Shown: piece after piece, positions 32,038 to 33,406 of the stretch
How positions within the stretch are numbered: position 1 is the first letter of the stretch
Layout of the letters: each line of letters opens with the position of its first letter
Assembly (NCBI RefSeq): GCF_003501885.1
Contig: NZ_QWFA01000042.1
Location: 1-33,406 of the forward strand
Reading direction: 5' to 3'
DNA from: Streptomyces globisporus
GTDB lineage: Bacteria > Actinomycetota > Actinomycetes > Streptomycetales > Streptomycetaceae
Length of the DNA: 33,406 nt
The notes under the pieces: model-generated
What the model was told of the DNA's origin: nothing
Seen by the model: the letters and a program-made list of their open reading frames with translations, nothing else
The model's database searches: none
Translations under genes and position numbers: made by a program

Positions 32038-33406
32038 GTGTCCTCATCACCGTCCCCCTCGAGACCGAAGAGCGCCCGCATGACCGGCCGCGCCTGGGGC
32101 GTGCTGCTCGTCCTGTGCGGCGCGATCTTCCTCGAAGGCATCGATGTGGCCATGCTGAACGTGGCCATGCCCGCGATCCGCGAGGATCTCGGTCTGTCCA
32201 CCGGCACCCTCCAGTGGGTGATGAGCGCGTACGTCCTGGGCTACGGCGGTTTCATGCTGCTGGGCGGACGGGCGGCCGATCTCTTCGGCCGTCGCCGGAT
32301 GTTCCTCCTCTGGCTCGTGGTGTTCCTGCTCTTCTCCGGGCTGGGCGGACTGGCCACCGAGGGCTGGATGCTGATCGTCGCCCGCTTCGTGACGGGGATC
32401 GCCGCTGCCTTCATGACCCCGGCCGGTCTGTCGATCATCACCACCGGCTTCCCGGAGGGGCCGCAGCGCGACAAGGCCCTCCTCGTCTACGCGGGCACCG
32501 CCGCCGGGGGCTTCTCGATCGGTCTGGTCGTTGGCGGGCTGCTCTCCGCGATCGACTGGCGCTGGGTGTTCTTCGCCCCGGTCATCCTCTCGCTGGGCAT
32601 CCTGCTTGCCGCGCTCGCGCTCATCCCCGCCTCGCCCCGCCCGGACCGCACGGGGCAGGGCGTCGACCTGGCCGGAGCCGTCACCGTCACCGCGGGCATC
32701 CTGCTGCTCGTCTTCGGCGTCGAGCGGGCCACGCACGTCCCGGCCGTCTGGACCGTCGGCACGGTCGGCGCGGCGCTGCTCCTCTTCCTCGCTTTCGTCG
32801 TCATCGAGCGCTCCTCGTCCTCGCCGCTGGTGCGCCTGGGCATCTTCCGCAGCGGGTCACTGGTCCGCGCCAACGTGTCGGGGCTGCTGTTCGCCGCGGG
32901 ATTCTTCGGCTTCCAGTTCATCGCCGTCCTCTACCTCCAGGAGCTGCGCGGCTGGTCGTCCCTGCAGACCAGCTTCGCGCTGATCGTCATCGGCGTGGAC
33001 GCCGTGCTCTCGCCGCTCCTCACCCCGAAGCTGGTCGCCCGGTTCGGCAACGCCCGGGTCATCTTCGTCGGGCTGCTCGTCGCGTCGCTCTCGTACGCTC
33101 TGTTCCTGCCGCTCGCCGCGGACTGGACGTACGCGGCGATGTTCCCGGGCCTGCTCCTGCTGGGCGTGGCCTTCTCCCTGGTCTACGGGCCGCTGACCAT
33201 CGTGGCCACGGACGGTGTCGCCGAGGAGGAGCAGGGGGTGGCCGGCGGACTGCTCTACACGTCCTTCCAGTTCGGCGCCGCGCTGGGGCTGTCCGCCGTG
33301 ACCGCCGTCAGCATCGGCGCGACGGACGGGACGTCACCGGCCGCCCTCCTCGACGGGTACCGGGCGGCCCTGGTCATCCCTCTGACCGCCGCCCTGATCG
33401 CTGCCG
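32038..33406 (+). CDS. MFS exporter of the DHA2 (EmrB/QacA-like) type, 3' end outside window
   Basis: GTG 32038 has AAGGAG (32026-32031) at ideal spacing; the frame stays open to the right edge (456 codons). The start has FLEGIDVAMLNVAMPAIRED and LQWVMSAYVLGYGGFMLLGG, the DHA2-type helix 1-2 region, then the loop motif GRAADLFGRRRMF and helix 5 GGFSIGLVVGGLLSAIDWRW (motif C-like). About eleven to twelve hydrophobic segments are visible, with the last cut off. It likely exports a drug or small toxic molecule using the proton gradient. The divergent HxlR-type gene is its probable repressor, a common pairing. Confidence 0.92.
   Translation, partial: MSSSPSPSRPKSARMTGRAWGVLLVLCGAIFLEGIDVAMLNVAMPAIREDLGLSTGTLQWVMSAYVLGYGGFMLLGGRAADLFGRRRMFLLWLVVFLLFSGLGGLATEGWMLIVARFVTGIAAAFMTPAGLSIITTGFPEGPQRDKALLVYAGTAAGGFSIGLVVGGLLSAIDWRWVFFAPVILSLGILLAALALIPASPRPDRTGQGVDLAGAVTVTAGILLLVFGVERATHVPAVWTVGTVGAALLLFLAFVVIERSSSSPLVRLGIFRSGSLVRANVSGLLFAAGFFGFQFIAVLYLQELRGWSSLQTSFALIVIGVDAVLSPLLTPKLVARFGNARVIFVGLLVASLSYALFLPLAADWTYAAMFPGLLLLGVAFSLVYGPLTIVATDGVAEEEQGVAGGLLYTSFQFGAALGLSAVTAVSIGATDGTSPAALLDGYRAALVIPLTAALIAA

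Overview
The window is high-GC actinobacterial chromosome and almost certainly Streptomyces. Codon third positions are strongly G/C, many genes are spaced or overlapped by only a few bases, and the gene families are typical of the genus (PucR regulator, GPP34 proteins, DUF1707 protein, DUF4157 protein, drug-type UvrA, YciI). The stretch from about 17,000 to 28,700 has the gene order I recall from the S. coelicolor SCO2771-SCO2779 region: acyl-CoA dehydrogenase, thioesterase, CDF transporter, phosphatase-like protein, TetR, carboxylase subunits, HMG-CoA lyase, AcdH. No tRNA, rRNA, CRISPR array or intact insertion sequence was seen, and no gene-free gap exceeds 300 bases.

Left part (1-5,100). 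A PucR-type regulator runs in from the left edge. It is followed by a DUF1905 protein and a GNAT acetyltransferase broken by a one-base frameshift. Next comes a small accessory locus: a membrane-anchored coiled-coil protein, a toxin-like C-terminal domain lying in the same frame just past its stop codon, and a small immunity-like gene whose codon use is much poorer in GC than the surroundings. This looks like the remnant or cassette of a polymorphic-toxin system. Two uncharacterised Streptomyces proteins follow.

Middle part (5,100-16,800). This is a mixed set of mostly single-gene units: a DUF1707 protein, a secreted FG-GAP protein, a SAM methyltransferase with a histidine-rich start, a DUF4157 zinc-protease-like protein of the type linked to contractile injection systems, a GPP34 protein, an HSL-type esterase, a GNAT enzyme, a conserved protein of unknown function, a YciI protein, a UvrA2/DrrC-type ABC protein, and an AraC-VOC operon preceded by a tiny overlapping ORF. 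Several convergent pairs overlap at their 3' ends, and clear hairpin terminators close two units.

Metabolic part (16,800-28,800). An LCAD-type acyl-CoA dehydrogenase, a TesB thioesterase and a CDF transporter lie on the plus strand. A YdeI-like protein, a phosphatase-like protein, a second GPP34 protein and a TetR regulator lie on the minus strand. The TetR gene is divergent from a four-gene operon (carboxyltransferase, biotin carboxylase/carrier, HMG-CoA lyase, acyl-CoA dehydrogenase) for leucine or short acyl-CoA breakdown. The divergent promoter region holds two sites GTTA(A/G)-N6-TTAAC that fit the motif I recall for AccR of S. avermitilis. The operon ends in a 19-bp stem terminator.

Right part (28,800-33,406). 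A YrhB/Imm35-like protein, a GNAT enzyme, a lipoprotein and an HxlR-type regulator divergent from a DHA2-type MFS exporter, which runs off the right edge. Across the window at least seven genes have a TAnnnT-like hexamer 6-8 bases before the start codon and no Shine-Dalgarno, which points to leaderless transcripts.
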